This document shows positions 48,046 through 58,700 of a stretch of 64,000 nt of DNA, piece by piece; position 1 is the first letter of the stretch; each line of letters starts with the position of its first letter. This DNA comes from Lantana camara (lineage: Eukaryota > Streptophyta > Magnoliopsida > Lamiales > Verbenaceae): contig CM074855.1 of the NCBI GenBank assembly GCA_037501455.1, forward strand, positions 36,117,001-36,181,000, read 5' to 3'. A program made the translations under genes and the position numbers. The notes under the pieces were generated by a model. It was not told where the DNA came from. It searched no databases and worked only from the letters and a program-made list of their open reading frames with translations.

Positions 48046-49123
48046 TGTAGAAACATAAAATTTATGCCCCAATTAAAATGCGACACGTGGAAGATAAATC
48101 TATATTAAATGTCAAAAATAAAAGATTTTCTATTTTAATTTTAGGAATTTAGATAAATAATATTCCTAGAATTAAATAGTTAATTAATTGATATTTTAAT
48201 ATATATTAAATGTGTCAAAATTCAAAATTTGACAATAAAATCAAATCAAGCCAAATAAAGAAGGTCAAATGTGATATTTTGGAAATTAAATCATATCTCA
48301 TGGTTTATGGAAGAAGATCACAAAATCGACGAGGACCAATCAGAATGAACCCTTCTCTCGGCGATTATGGAAAGAATTGTCTCTCCTACACCTATAAATA
48401 GAGGCATTCTACAAGCCAAAAATCACAATTCTCATAACTCGGAGTATGAAGGAGTAAGCCACAAAGCAAGGAGAAAGAACCTCTTCGGTGTTCTTCAGCA
48501 TCCTCGGCGTTCTTCGGCATCTTCAACGGCGTTCTTCGCGGAAGTCAGCATCAACGGCGTTCAATCTGATATCGAAGCATCGAAGTAGTGTTTCGGCATT
48601 GCTCTCCTCAACGAACTCAAGCTAAATTCAAGTTGATCGAAGTAAGATTCAAGGCGTTCTTCACGTTCTTCGAGAAAGTTAACAAATCGAGGCGTTCAAT
48701 CCGTAATCAAAGTATCAAATCCAGATTTCGGTGTTACTCCTCAACAAATTCAAATCAACATCAAAGGTGTTCATCGGCGTGTTCTTCGGCGTTCACCAAA
48801 ATCAAGGCGTTCGATTCGCAATTAAGTCAAAAGACCCGCGATTAACGTTTTTTCATAAGCAAATCAAATCCAACGGAAGATCGAAGCTCCAAAATCAACA
48901 AAGGCGATTCAAACCTTCCAAACTTCAACAAATTATTGTAGGAAGAATCAGAGGAACGAATTAGAGATTGTACCCACAAAATTCGAATAAATCAATAAAT
49001 TTCATTTGTGATTATTTTCTTGTGTTTAATTATTTAATTAACACGAAAATTGCATTACAGGCCATTTAGTAACTTAAATCGCGTTCAAGTTTTTACTAGT
49101 TAAACGGGCGTTTGGGTTTTACA
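48046..49123 (+). repeat. 3' LTR of outer element X (Ty3/gypsy-like)
   Basis: 1078 bp, TGTAGAAACATAAAA...GGGTTTTACA, with a TATA box at 48392-48400 and repeated GGCGTTCTTCGG motifs in the presumed leader (48480-48800). The form resembles Athila/Tat-group LTRs, from memory. No second copy is in the window, so the boundaries rest on TG/CA ends and the PPT. Confidence 0.7.
48392..48400 (+). promoter_or_regulatory. Putative TATA box of LTR X
   Basis: CTATAAATA followed by GAGGCATTCTAC, a typical LTR transcription start region. Confidence 0.6.
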
Positions 49124-50235
49124 CTGAGTCACCAAATTGCAGTGTACATCTCACGAAAATCAGATTTTGAGCCTATTTACGGAAGTTAGCTTGTTGGGCA
49201 CAGATACACTTTACCCTAATTAGATAGAGCAGCTCTTAGGAAGCTTGGAGGTGATCCTTTCATGCCATATCTTGGAGATGAAGATTGAAGCTTAATTTGA
49301 AGACCTTAGTATCAATTTCTCATTCTTAGCTTTCTAGTTTATTTTACTTGTCTTAAGTAGTTAATTTCAATTCATTTCTTGTTGAGAACAATGTTAGAAT
49401 TGAATACTTGAGAATTCATTTCAATTTGATGATTATGAATGCATTTATTATGAATTCCTTTAAGTCTATGGTTAAATTGCTTGATATGAGTGGCTAATTT
49501 CCTAGGCAAAGGGGGGTGATGTATTATGTAGGGTAGGTGTTTGATGAAATGCCTAGGTGAGATTACCTTATCATATGTTTGTGAAATTGAATTGTATGCA
49601 TATTTTAGTTTGATCACCTTAGATATGATCCTAGATTTACATATTAATTGAGAAATTGTATGTGAATTGGAAGAGATTTCACAACATTTAAGTGCTAAGT
49701 ATAAAGAGATTTAGCTTAGACTTGAGCAATTAAGCAATTGATTAACCGGGCCGAGCCGCTAGTTCGTTTCTTGTACTAATCTTGATTAATTGATCTAATT
49801 ATTGAGCTAACGATCACGAGAGAGACATTAGACTTGGTTAGATACACGCACTTAACTTTGAGAGGAGCTTGTGTGTACGTTAGTGATTAGAATTATAAGA
49901 CACTTTATTCCACCGAAGCCCTAATTGAGCACGACCTTGCATGATCATCACTTCCCCTTGCCACTTCTTTTTTATTGCTTGAACTCTAGTTAATTGTATT
50001 TCTTTCTTATTTCATTTCGCATTTTTGTCTAGTTAATTCCTTAGTTTAAATTGTGTCTCTAGTTTGATTTTTATCCTTGAACTTAATTGGTCTATAAATT
50101 TGCAAAAATATTAAACAATTGATTAATTTGCACCTTCCCTTGGGACAGGGCCCCTTATGCTACAATAGATCTTGATAAGCTTGCACTTGGGCTTTTGATA
50201 ATAAAATGAAACAACAGCTGTGCTTTTGGGGTAAA
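49124..50235. other. Unclassified non-coding DNA right of LTR X
   Basis: No ORF, LTR pair or TIR found. The style (scattered polypurine runs, no codon bias) suggests old repeat DNA, but I cannot assign a family. Confidence 0.4.
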
Positions 50236-50560
50236 TGCACCTATCAACACTTTTATACTTAAAGTTCAAGATAGCAGTATCGAACTTCTCGTACCACTAT
50301 TTTGGTGCTTGTTTTAGACCATATCGAGATTTGACTAACTTACACACTTTATTTCATTTTCCAACGCTATAAAACCTTCAGGTTTTTCCATATAAATTTC
50401 TTCTTTTAATTTGCCATTTAAGAATGCCTTCTTTGTTGAAAAATTGAGTTCGAGCAGAAATTTAAAATACTTCACAATAAAGACCACTTGCTTGCAAGTT
50501 TTATTCCAAAACAACACAAGAAATTTCAACTAACTTACAAGGATTGAAGTTTTCTTGAAA
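50236..50560 (-). pseudogene. Degenerate Ty1/copia reverse-transcriptase fragment
   Basis: On the minus strand the frame contains AFLNGKLKEEIYMEKPEGF, the copia RT core. It continues past 50335 into KLVKSRYGLKQAPK, broken by a stop. Only about 100 residues remain. It is unrelated by position to the intact copia element and much older. Confidence 0.85.
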
Positions 50561-51060
50561 TGTTTCGATCCGCCCTCAAACGTTCTTCGAGTGGTAATAA
50601 ATTTCCCATTGATTGATTCTTTCCTTTGAGACTCCAAAGCAAAAGTCCTCTAAAAGTATCCACATATTCAAATCAGACCAGTGAATATGCTAGTACTATA
50701 ATTTGTCTATTAAAAGAAACGAGAAATAAGAGAACAAGAGTTTTTTTCTTCCGTGAAGCCCCAAGTGATGCGTTGATTATGTCACGTATGAGCCCAAAAA
50801 ATAAACCCCTAGTCCGTATACTAGGGTTCGAAATCCCTATGTCAAGTAGGAATGAGATTATTTTTCCTTCTAGAATTCTCTTTCTTGATAGAAAAGTGAC
50901 ACGTTGACTTTTCTATCAAGAATATCCTAGGTACATTCTAGATCATATCTAGATATTAATGGAAGAGGGATTATTTGTTTGATTAGTCTTCTTTCCGTAG
51001 GAGAGAGAGAGAGATTCACTTTTCTTATGGGGAGGAATCCTCTTTCTTAAGGGTGAGGGA
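50561..51060. other. Non-coding stretch with a 16-bp perfect inverted repeat
   Basis: No gene recognised. A hairpin (50882-50897 with 50907-50922, arms TTCTTGATAGAAAAGT, 9-nt loop) stands out. Parts look like organelle DNA to me but I cannot confirm it. Confidence 0.45.
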
Positions 51061-51950
51061 TGTTGGAAAACACAAGTCATAAGTAACGAAAAATTAAAAA
51101 TTTTCTGACAAGAGAACTGATAACTTGTAATTTTTACTCAAAAAGTTTCCTGCTCTTCTTTTCTAGAATTCTGTCAATTAAAAAATAATTAATTAATAAT
51201 CCTATTATTAATTAATATCGTTATCCTAACAACCTCAGGATATTAATCTCATGTTTGTTTATTTATTTATTTCATAAATAAATAAATTTTGACTTTATCC
51301 ATTATTTATTTCATAAATAGATAGTTTATAATATTATCCATTTATTTATTTGATAAATCAATAAACTAGGATAATAATCGTATGATATTATCTCTACTAA
51401 TTTATTTCATAAATAAATAAATTTTGATATTATCGTCCTTTTATTTTTCAAATAAATAAAGTAGGATAATACCTTTTTATTTATTTCATAAATAAATAAC
51501 CTATGATAATATCCTTTATTTACTTCTCAAATAAATAAATTGGGATAATCTTATATTTATTTCATAAATAAATAAAATCAATTTTCAATTAATAATTAAT
51601 TCATAATGGACCTTTTATTTTGGTCTTTAGAATTAATTCTCTAATAAATTCTAACAGATGTTTTTATAATTAATTATATTTGGACTTTATAATTAATTCT
51701 CCAATTAATTGTACTTGAACTTTATAATTAATTCCCTAATTAATTAACATGGTCCATTCATCTAAATCAATTCTTTTGACCTTTCTAGGAATACACTCTC
51801 ATCCTTGTATTTGTGTGTGACCCTCTAAGGTCATTATTGAGTTAACAGTGACTCTAATTAATTAATATTCCTATTAATCGATTAGTGCACATATTTTGGT
51901 ATCCTATTAATAATATCTAAATCCTAATATATAAATATACGACGGTAATA
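51061..51950 (-). repeat. Diverged copia-type LTR remnant
   Basis: Begins TGTTGGAAAACACAAGTCA, like the intact copia LTRs (TGTTGGAAAACACGAATCA). It shares the block GTGTGTGACCCTCTAAGGT...TTAACAGTGAC (51815-51860) with them. The right end is lost. Between these blocks the sequence is replaced by AT-rich palindromes. Confidence 0.7.
51250..51595. repeat. Series of AT-rich palindromes (TTTATTTATTTCATAAATAAATAAA type)
   Basis: About seven inverted-repeat units of the form TTTATTT-CAT-AAATAAA, spaced about 40-60 bp apart, with spacers often containing GGATAATA or GATAATATC. Confidence 0.85.
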
Positions 51951-52163
51951 AGACGTGCAAACATTAATCATGCATTTACATTCCAATTTGTATAGAACTT
52001 AAAAGTACAACTATCTTAAATTACGAGCCATTTTCTTGCTAAATCAAATTGAAGGCTTGAAGTATACATAAAAAGAGAATTTTAATGTTATAAACAGCAG
52101 CAGAAATTCATACACAAATCTCCTCAGAGTATACAGGGCATACAACTCTCATAACAGATAGAA

Positions 52164-53087
52164 CTAAAAAGCAAGATACACAGTAATCTGCAGCAGCGTC
52201 TCCACCCCATCGGTCTCGTGCTGGCCCCCTTCCGGAAAAGTTTTCACGGTAGCAAAACCCTTAGCGTTCACATACTTCCCGGTGCCGCCCATTACGGCCA
52301 GATGTGACTCCGCCACGGCCGTTCGATGAACTCCAAAGAAGCTCAAGCTATCCGCATAGCTTCCACTTTTAAACATCACCGTGAACGCCATTGTCTGACT
52401 GTTCCCATCTTCAGAGCTGTATACGTAATAGCCCTGTGCTTTCCCGACAAGCCCAGATCCCAACTCGTGACCTTCGGTCAATTCGTCGTCGAAAACAGTC
52501 ATTGTACCGAACATCAGCTTCTGGAGAGTGGTGCCCGATGGAAACTGGGAGCTGTCAAGGACGGGGAAACCAGGAACGCCGCCGATGATGTTGTTGTTGC
52601 CGCCATTGTTGTTCTGGCCGAAGTTTGAGGTGAAGCCACTGAGACCGGTGAGGAAGGGGATGTTGTTGTTGCTCACTATTCCGCCATTGGCGTTGTTGGT
52701 GGGGATGCCGTTGTTCACGGGAAGAACGGCTCCATTTAGCTTTGCAAAAGGGATTTGCCCACCCACCGCTGGGTTGGAGACGATTCCCGTCACGGCGATG
52801 GCAGAGGGACGGCTGCCTCCCAGAATGTCGTGCATGAAGAAGGTGAGCAGGTGATCATCTCCAATATTTGTGTTTGCGACAGCAGCTCCGCCTGCAGGGG
52901 TGGTGGCGCCGCCTACAGGAGTTGTTGTGGCGGAATCTGCGGGGGTGCCACCAGGTGAGACGCTTGGAAGCGTAGCAGGAGCGGAGCCTACAGCCTCATC
53001 GTCTTCTTGGAGGATTCGGGCGGAGGTGGCGCGTGAGATAGTAAGAGAGAGTATGAGGAGGAAGGAGATTAACCTAAATGCAGCCAT
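52164..53087 (-). CDS. Dirigent protein (DIR10/ESB1-type, lignin/Casparian-strip class)
   Basis: A 307-residue intronless gene. Residues 1-23 (MAAFRLISFLLILSLTISRA...) form a signal peptide, so the product is secreted to the cell wall. A Ser/Thr/Pro/Gly-rich stretch (35-75) is followed by DDHLLTFFMHDILGGS (77-92), an Asn/Gly-rich insert (120-172) and the main dirigent barrel (187-307). The barrel carries LMFGTMTVFDDELTEGHELG, GKAQGYYVYSSEDG, HLAVMGGTGKY and a C-terminal beta strand. This two-part layout is that of the long ESB1/DIR10 subgroup; in Arabidopsis ESB1 acts in lignin deposition at the Casparian strip. Dirigent proteins steer stereoselective coupling of phenoxy radicals. I chose the ATG at 53087; an upstream ATG at 53276 would add 63 non-conserved residues and hide the signal peptide. 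The exact paralogue is not resolved. Confidence 0.94.
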   Translation of the reverse strand: MAAFRLISFLLILSLTISRATSARILQEDDEAVGSAPATLPSVSPGGTPADSATTTPVGGATTPAGGAAVANTNIGDDHLLTFFMHDILGGSRPSAIAVTGIVSNPAVGGQIPFAKLNGAVLPVNNGIPTNNANGGIVSNNNIPFLTGLSGFTSNFGQNNNGGNNNIIGGVPGFPVLDSSQFPSGTTLQKLMFGTMTVFDDELTEGHELGSGLVGKAQGYYVYSSEDGNSQTMAFTVMFKSGSYADSLSFFGVHRTAVAESHLAVMGGTGKYVNAKGFATVKTFPEGGQHETDGVETLLQITVYLAF

Positions 53088-53154
53088 TGCAAGAAGATTA
53101 CTAGCAGAGGTGTCGGTTTTCCTGGTTCTTGATTTAAGGATGATATTTTGGTAG

Positions 53155-53164
53155 AATTTTATAG
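53155..53164 (-). promoter_or_regulatory. Putative TATA box of the dirigent gene
   Basis: The minus strand reads CTATAAAATT, about 70 nt upstream of the start codon, leaving a ~40-nt leader. Confidence 0.6.
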
Positions 53165-53922
53165 ATTGGGAACTAGAAATTGAGGGAGTAAGTGTACACA
53201 TATTGTGGAGTTGATGAGATGGAATTGGTGCATATCCTTTGTACGGTGGATTTGGTGGTTTAGGCATTATATTCAACTTATTCGAAAGTTAAAGAGTTTG
53301 GTCACATTATAAGGAAGCACATATCTCTTGATGCAATTATTATATTTTTATTATACCAATTAATGCAATATATTGCCGCATGTGTCCATACTTGCTCCAT
53401 CAATGAATCCACTTCACCACGGAGTTCAATCGTTGCACGCGTTCCCCCTGCCATTTATAAAAGGTCAACCTATGAATTGCATGCTGCCGGCCCAGGATCG
53501 ACGACTCTGATACCGCCTGAACTAATCTAATCCAATTTGGGAGAGCAAACGTAGCCTAGTCCGGAGGATCACTAGAAGAAATCACCTCAAGATCTAACCT
53601 ACAACTGAGTTTCACGTTCACAAGAGAAGGAAGTGGTTCTACAACACTTTAGCTTTGCTTACCAAATCGCTAGACGAAAATAAAAGTTTGTTACAGAAGA
53701 GTATTTATAATTGTAATACTAACTACCTGAACTAACTGCAATTGAATCAATGTAGAAGAAACATAAAATAAAAGACCACCGAATCTATTACAATATGACT
53801 TTTATCAGTGTTGTGCTCCATACGTAGCGGGAAACATCTGAAAAATTGGGGGAGAATTACTATACATTTCCGGGGAGGAAAAGATTTTGATTAGGACTGT
53901 AAATTTTAAGTATTAAGGTTGG
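53165..53922. other. Dirigent promoter and intergenic DNA
   Basis: No gene seen. GACTCTGATACCGCC near 53502-53516 looks like a decayed tRNA-iMet PBS, but no LTR follows. Confidence 0.4.
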
Positions 53923-53931
53923 GCTTAGGGG

Positions 53932-54954
53932 GGCATCGGATCTTCTACTCCATTTAGGTGCTTCATCTCATACTCCACGTATCGGATGAGTGACACGTGT
54001 AAGATTTTAGTAGATTTTCTAACAAATAGAATTAAAAACAAATCTTTATATATCTAATATTAAAAAAAAGTAAATTTTATATATCCAATAAATTAAAAAG
54101 CAAGTTCTACTTTTTTGAAAATATTTTTTAATATTCAAAGTAAAATTATTGTTGTCTTTTTAAAATTTTTATTTTTAAGTCAAAAATATTAATATTAAAT
54201 ATATTTACAATATTCAAACTTAAAAATATTTTATAATATTTAAAGTAAAAATATTAAATTATACGACAATATGAAATATGAAATTAGTGTTGTCTTTTTA
54301 AAAATTTTATGTTTAAGTAAAAAATATTAATATTAAATATATTTACAATATTCAAACTTAAACATATTTTATATTATTTAAAGTAAAAATATTCAATTAT
54401 ACGACAATATGAAATATGAAATTAGGGTTGACTTTTTAAAATTTTTATTTTTAAGTTAAAAAATATTAATATTAAATATATTTACGATATTCAAACTTAA
54501 AAATATTTTATAATATTTAAAGTAAAAATACTAGATTATACGACAATATGAAATATGAAATTAGGGTTGTCTTTTTAAAATTGTTATTTTTAAGTTAAAA
54601 ATATTAATATTAAATATATTTACGATACTCAAACTTAAAAATATTTTATAATATTTAAAGTAAAAATACTAGATTGATATTCAAAGTTGTTATATTTAAT
54701 ATTAAATATATTTTATAATATCCAAAGTTTGAATGTTCTAAGATATATTTAATATTAATGTTTTTACTTTGAATATTAAAAAATATTTTCACAAAAGTAG
54801 GACTTGCTTTTTAATTTATTAGATATATAAATTTATTTGATTATAATACCATAATTCTATCTGTTAGAAAATCTACTAAAATCTTACACGTGTCACTCAT
54901 CCGATACGTGGAGTATGAGATGAAGCACCTAAATGGAGTAGAAGATCCGGTGCC
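53932..54954. mobile_element. Non-autonomous Mutator-like element with long terminal inverted repeats
   Basis: 1023 bp with terminal inverted repeats starting GGCA[T/C]CGGATCTTCTACTCC and extending ~190-210 bp (53932-54145 and ~54762-54954, with a short indel). It is flanked by a perfect 9-bp TSD GCTTAGGGG (53923-53931 and 54955-54963). The 9-bp TSD and long TIRs fit Mutator/MULE transposons. No transposase is present; the interior is a ~138-bp tandem array. Confidence 0.92.
54151..54700. repeat. Tandem array of four ~138-bp units inside the MULE
   Basis: Units start with GTTGTCTTTTTAAAA-like sequence at 54151, 54289, 54427 and 54566. They contain AATATTAATATTAAATATATTT and TATACGACAATATGAAATATG blocks with minor changes. 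Confidence 0.88.
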
Positions 54955-54963
54955 GCTTAGGGG

Positions 54964-55762
54964 TCTGTAATGATAGGTAATATCGAAACTCAATTTGTGA
55001 GTTGAAAAAAAAAAAAAAAGAAAAAACTCAATTTGCGAGTTGCTATTATGTATGATCATACGAGGCCCAACACCAACCGAAGTAAACAACAGAAAAAGGT
55101 TGGCTTAATAGACAATATGGCAAGTTCTCGCAAAGTAATCTGACGCTAATCTCATCTAAACAAACTTCACTAGAATTTGGATAATTTTAACTCAAACTTA
55201 ATTCAATCAAATTAATATAAGGAGAAGGTGAGTATTTTACACTTTCATGTGATCAGTGAAAATTTTAAAAAAATTGATTATCAAATAAGCATTATAATTG
55301 ATTGAATTCGAACGAATCAAATTTGAACTAGAATTTTCTATAGAAACTGGCATGCCCACGAAAAGAGAAACTTGTTTCTTTCGCCTAATCATAAGAATAG
55401 TAGATTTCATCATTGAAATGATTGCGAAGCTTATAAATAGGTAAAAATTAGACATTTCAAACTCAAAATTCCCAGAGCAAATATCGACAGCACAAGTACC
55501 AGTCAAGATACAAACAAGCTCTTTTATGTAAAAACCGGCGACGTTCAGAACAAAAGAAAGCAAATAGAATAATAAAAATATGGAAATTTACATGCAATAC
55601 CAGCTTCTCTTAATCCTCCCCAACAGAAAAATGACATACCCATAGCTTGTTCAGTTTCTCTGAATGCAAAGAAAGCAACAGAATTCACAGAAGCAGCTGA
55701 AGAGCAAATACACATCTACAACGGTTCAAATATCATTAGCTTTCAGTCCACGAGATTTGCGA
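54964..55762. other. Intergenic DNA and 3' flank of the IQD gene
   Basis: No independent gene seen. The portion just left of 55763 is the likely 3' UTR of the minus-strand IQD gene. An A-rich run at 55005-55025 may be a poly(A)-like tract. Confidence 0.5.
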
Positions 55763-58700
55763 TCACCGCCTCCACTTCCGGTCTGTAAAATATAACATAA
55801 AAACCATGCAAAAACTTAATATATTATTCGACAAAAAGATTTCATATGTATTTGTTAAAATAACAAAAGGGTTCTACAAGCCACGGGATGGTGAAAATTA
55901 CTATCATCGGATTCACAGTATGTTTGGAAGGTTATGGTCCTTATCAATGGACATGAGCATTCGAAACTCAAAATACATCATAGAGCTACAAACAAATCAA
56001 AAAACCTTCGTGATTATTTTCAACTCATTGTTTGAGAGATGTTTGAAAAATCAACTTTGGGGTTAAACTAAGCAAAAATAAGCTCGAGGCACCACAGGCA
56101 AACTTTTAGCTTTGGTTTTTTGCTTCTAGGCCATCTTCATAAATCAATGGAAGTTTCTGTGGAGAAATAAAGGTGTTCCTACTTTTTACTGAACACATCT
56201 CCACACACAGCCGCCTTTCCTTTTACGTTCCCCACTTTTACTGCACAAAGTTTTTACAACCTCAGCTACTACTTAACTTCTCCAAAAGCAAAAAAATCGT
56301 AAACATCCACATCATACATCTACACCTAGTCGTTGGATTTGCAAATGACTTAAAATTTCAATCGTGTTTAACAATTAAAACCTTGAGCATGATATACTCT
56401 TTTAAGCAGCATTGCCCCGAAAGATTACCCAGGGAGGCGAGAGGTTTTTCTATATTGGCCGCTCTAGTTTTTTCGGCAATAATTTTTTTCTATATATGAA
56501 TTATTACAAAAAAATTTCTTTGAAATAAACTCAGGGGGTAGTGGCCCTCCACCCTTACACGTAGTACCACCAAGCATGAAGGCAACCGGTTCAAAGAAAC
56601 TGATACGAACATAACAGAAATGGCATGAAAAAGTTTAGAAAATACCTTGAGGAGAATGCATTCCATTACCCTTAGCACTCTGTTGCGCCTGAGAAAGAGA
56701 ACGCTGAATACGAGGAGATCCTTGTCTTTCATCTACACCAGGTAACGACTGTCTCTTTTTTAGGTAGATTTCTTTCTCATGCACATCTGGGCTTGATCTT
56801 GGTGACCCATTTGCAATAGCTTTAGCTTTCGCAGATTGAGTGGCTTGCATGTAACTCGGTAGAGAATTACTGCTACTACTATCTCTCGGCTCATGCTCCT
56901 TCGGATCAGATTTTGCTGAACCAAAGGAGTTTCGCCTCTTTGCAGTTTTATGCTCCAAGCTGGAATCTTGATTTTGAACTGAAGGAGATTTTTTATTATC
57001 AGCTGATGAAGATTTCTTCTTCCGAGTTGACTCAGTTTTTCCAGCTTTGCTTTTTCTGGTTTTGACCGACACTTGGCTGGAAGGGGTGGCTTGTGACTCA
57101 GAGACAGTTATATGGCTTCTTGGGGAAGCTCCACTTGTACCTGCTTCTGGTTCCTTCTCCAGCTGTGGTGAGTCTGCAGCAGTTATGGAATCAATAGATA
57201 CTTGAGTAGCTGAGTTGTCACTTTCATCTCTCTCCAATTTATTTGTGTCATTGTATGATGGATTGGTTTCCTGTATGATGGGATTTTCAACAGCTTCGTG
57301 CTCTGAGTCCTCTTTGGTTCTCGGATGCTCGATCTCGTCTGAAACTTTTGTTTCCTGTTCAATGGTGTTGACTTCAGGATATGACGTATTCAGTGAGTCA
57401 AGGGTGGATCGAATGGAAAGTTCGGTCCCACATTCAGAGATACCAATATGGTTCATAGATTCCACATTCATTGGACTGTTGGTTACTCCAATGTCCGTAG
57501 ACTTCAATGGCTGATCAGCAGAAGAAGAGTTCTTATCCAAACTGGATGCAGCTTCAGCTTCGTGACTGGATGAAGTGTTTAATTTTGGCGATGCAGTGGT
57601 GGAGCTCATTTCTTCAAATTTTGACTGCGCAGCAATGAAAGCAGGATTACTTGGCTTTCTTGAAATCTTTTTCACCTCTGTTTCAGGTTGCTCCTCAGTT
57701 CGAAAGTTCACATCAGCAATATCCTGTTTATTTCCTGTATCATCCTTTTCGGAAAGATATGTTGCGTCTTCCACCTTCTCAATTAGATTTTGTTCTTTAA
57801 CCTCAATGGGAACAGATTGTGCTGTGTCAGGTCTTGAATCTGACGGTTCAATGTTGTGCAGTTCAGAGTGGCTGGATGAAGATGATATAGGTTTTGATGA
57901 ATGGACATCTAAATTGTTCTCTTCATAACTCATCAAATTGCCAACATTCTCAGATGCTTCAACTGATGCATCCACACCAAATTTGATGTCTGTCGACTCA
58001 TTATAACAATCATATGGAACTGGAATGTCCTCTTTGCCCTCGGAGTGTTCTAGACTTTCCTTATGCTGCTCCCCATCTGATATAAGACGTGCCTTGTGCT
58101 GCTCCTCATCTGACTCAGATTCATATGGCTCTTCTTTTGTCACCGTTGAAACTGACATCCATCTTTCAAGCCAGCTCCAGGCAGAATCGGACTTTAAGGG
58201 TTCACACTTGATGTTCATTGATTTCGTCCTTGGTGTTGATTCCATAAGCTTACAATATACAAGAGCAAATATCAAAGTCAGAATGATATTATTTAGTAAT
58301 ATATGGAGTGAATGAAGCAAAACATGAGATTCGTTTACCTGACGAGCAAAAGCATTACCAAGTAGCTTCTCAATGGATACATAGGTGTATGTGCCATTTG
58401 ATTTGGGCCTTTTCTTACTCTGAAAATCAAGAGTTAAAATCTTATATTAGAATCAAAAATATGCCAGAAAATGCAAAAGAACAGAGCCACATCATGGTGC
58501 CAAGTGCCCTGAGCCATGACATGGTGTAGCGACCATCATATAGAAGCAAGGTAAATATATACTGAATACTTTTTAACAAAAAATAAAACATGCATATTCA
58601 ACCAGTACTTATTTCAGCAATGATCTCAGAAATTTTCAGCAAATCCAAAACTGATTCCAGCTCTCATTTAGTACATATACAAGCACAATCAACTAATTCA

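Noticed and set aside
53088..53276. 63-residue N-terminal extension of the dirigent protein
   Set aside because: Not conserved, covers the TATA-like site and would place the signal peptide inside the protein.
53500..53520. tRNA-iMet PBS-like CTCTGATACC
   Set aside because: No LTR boundary, second LTR or PPT nearby; probably a decayed remnant or chance match.
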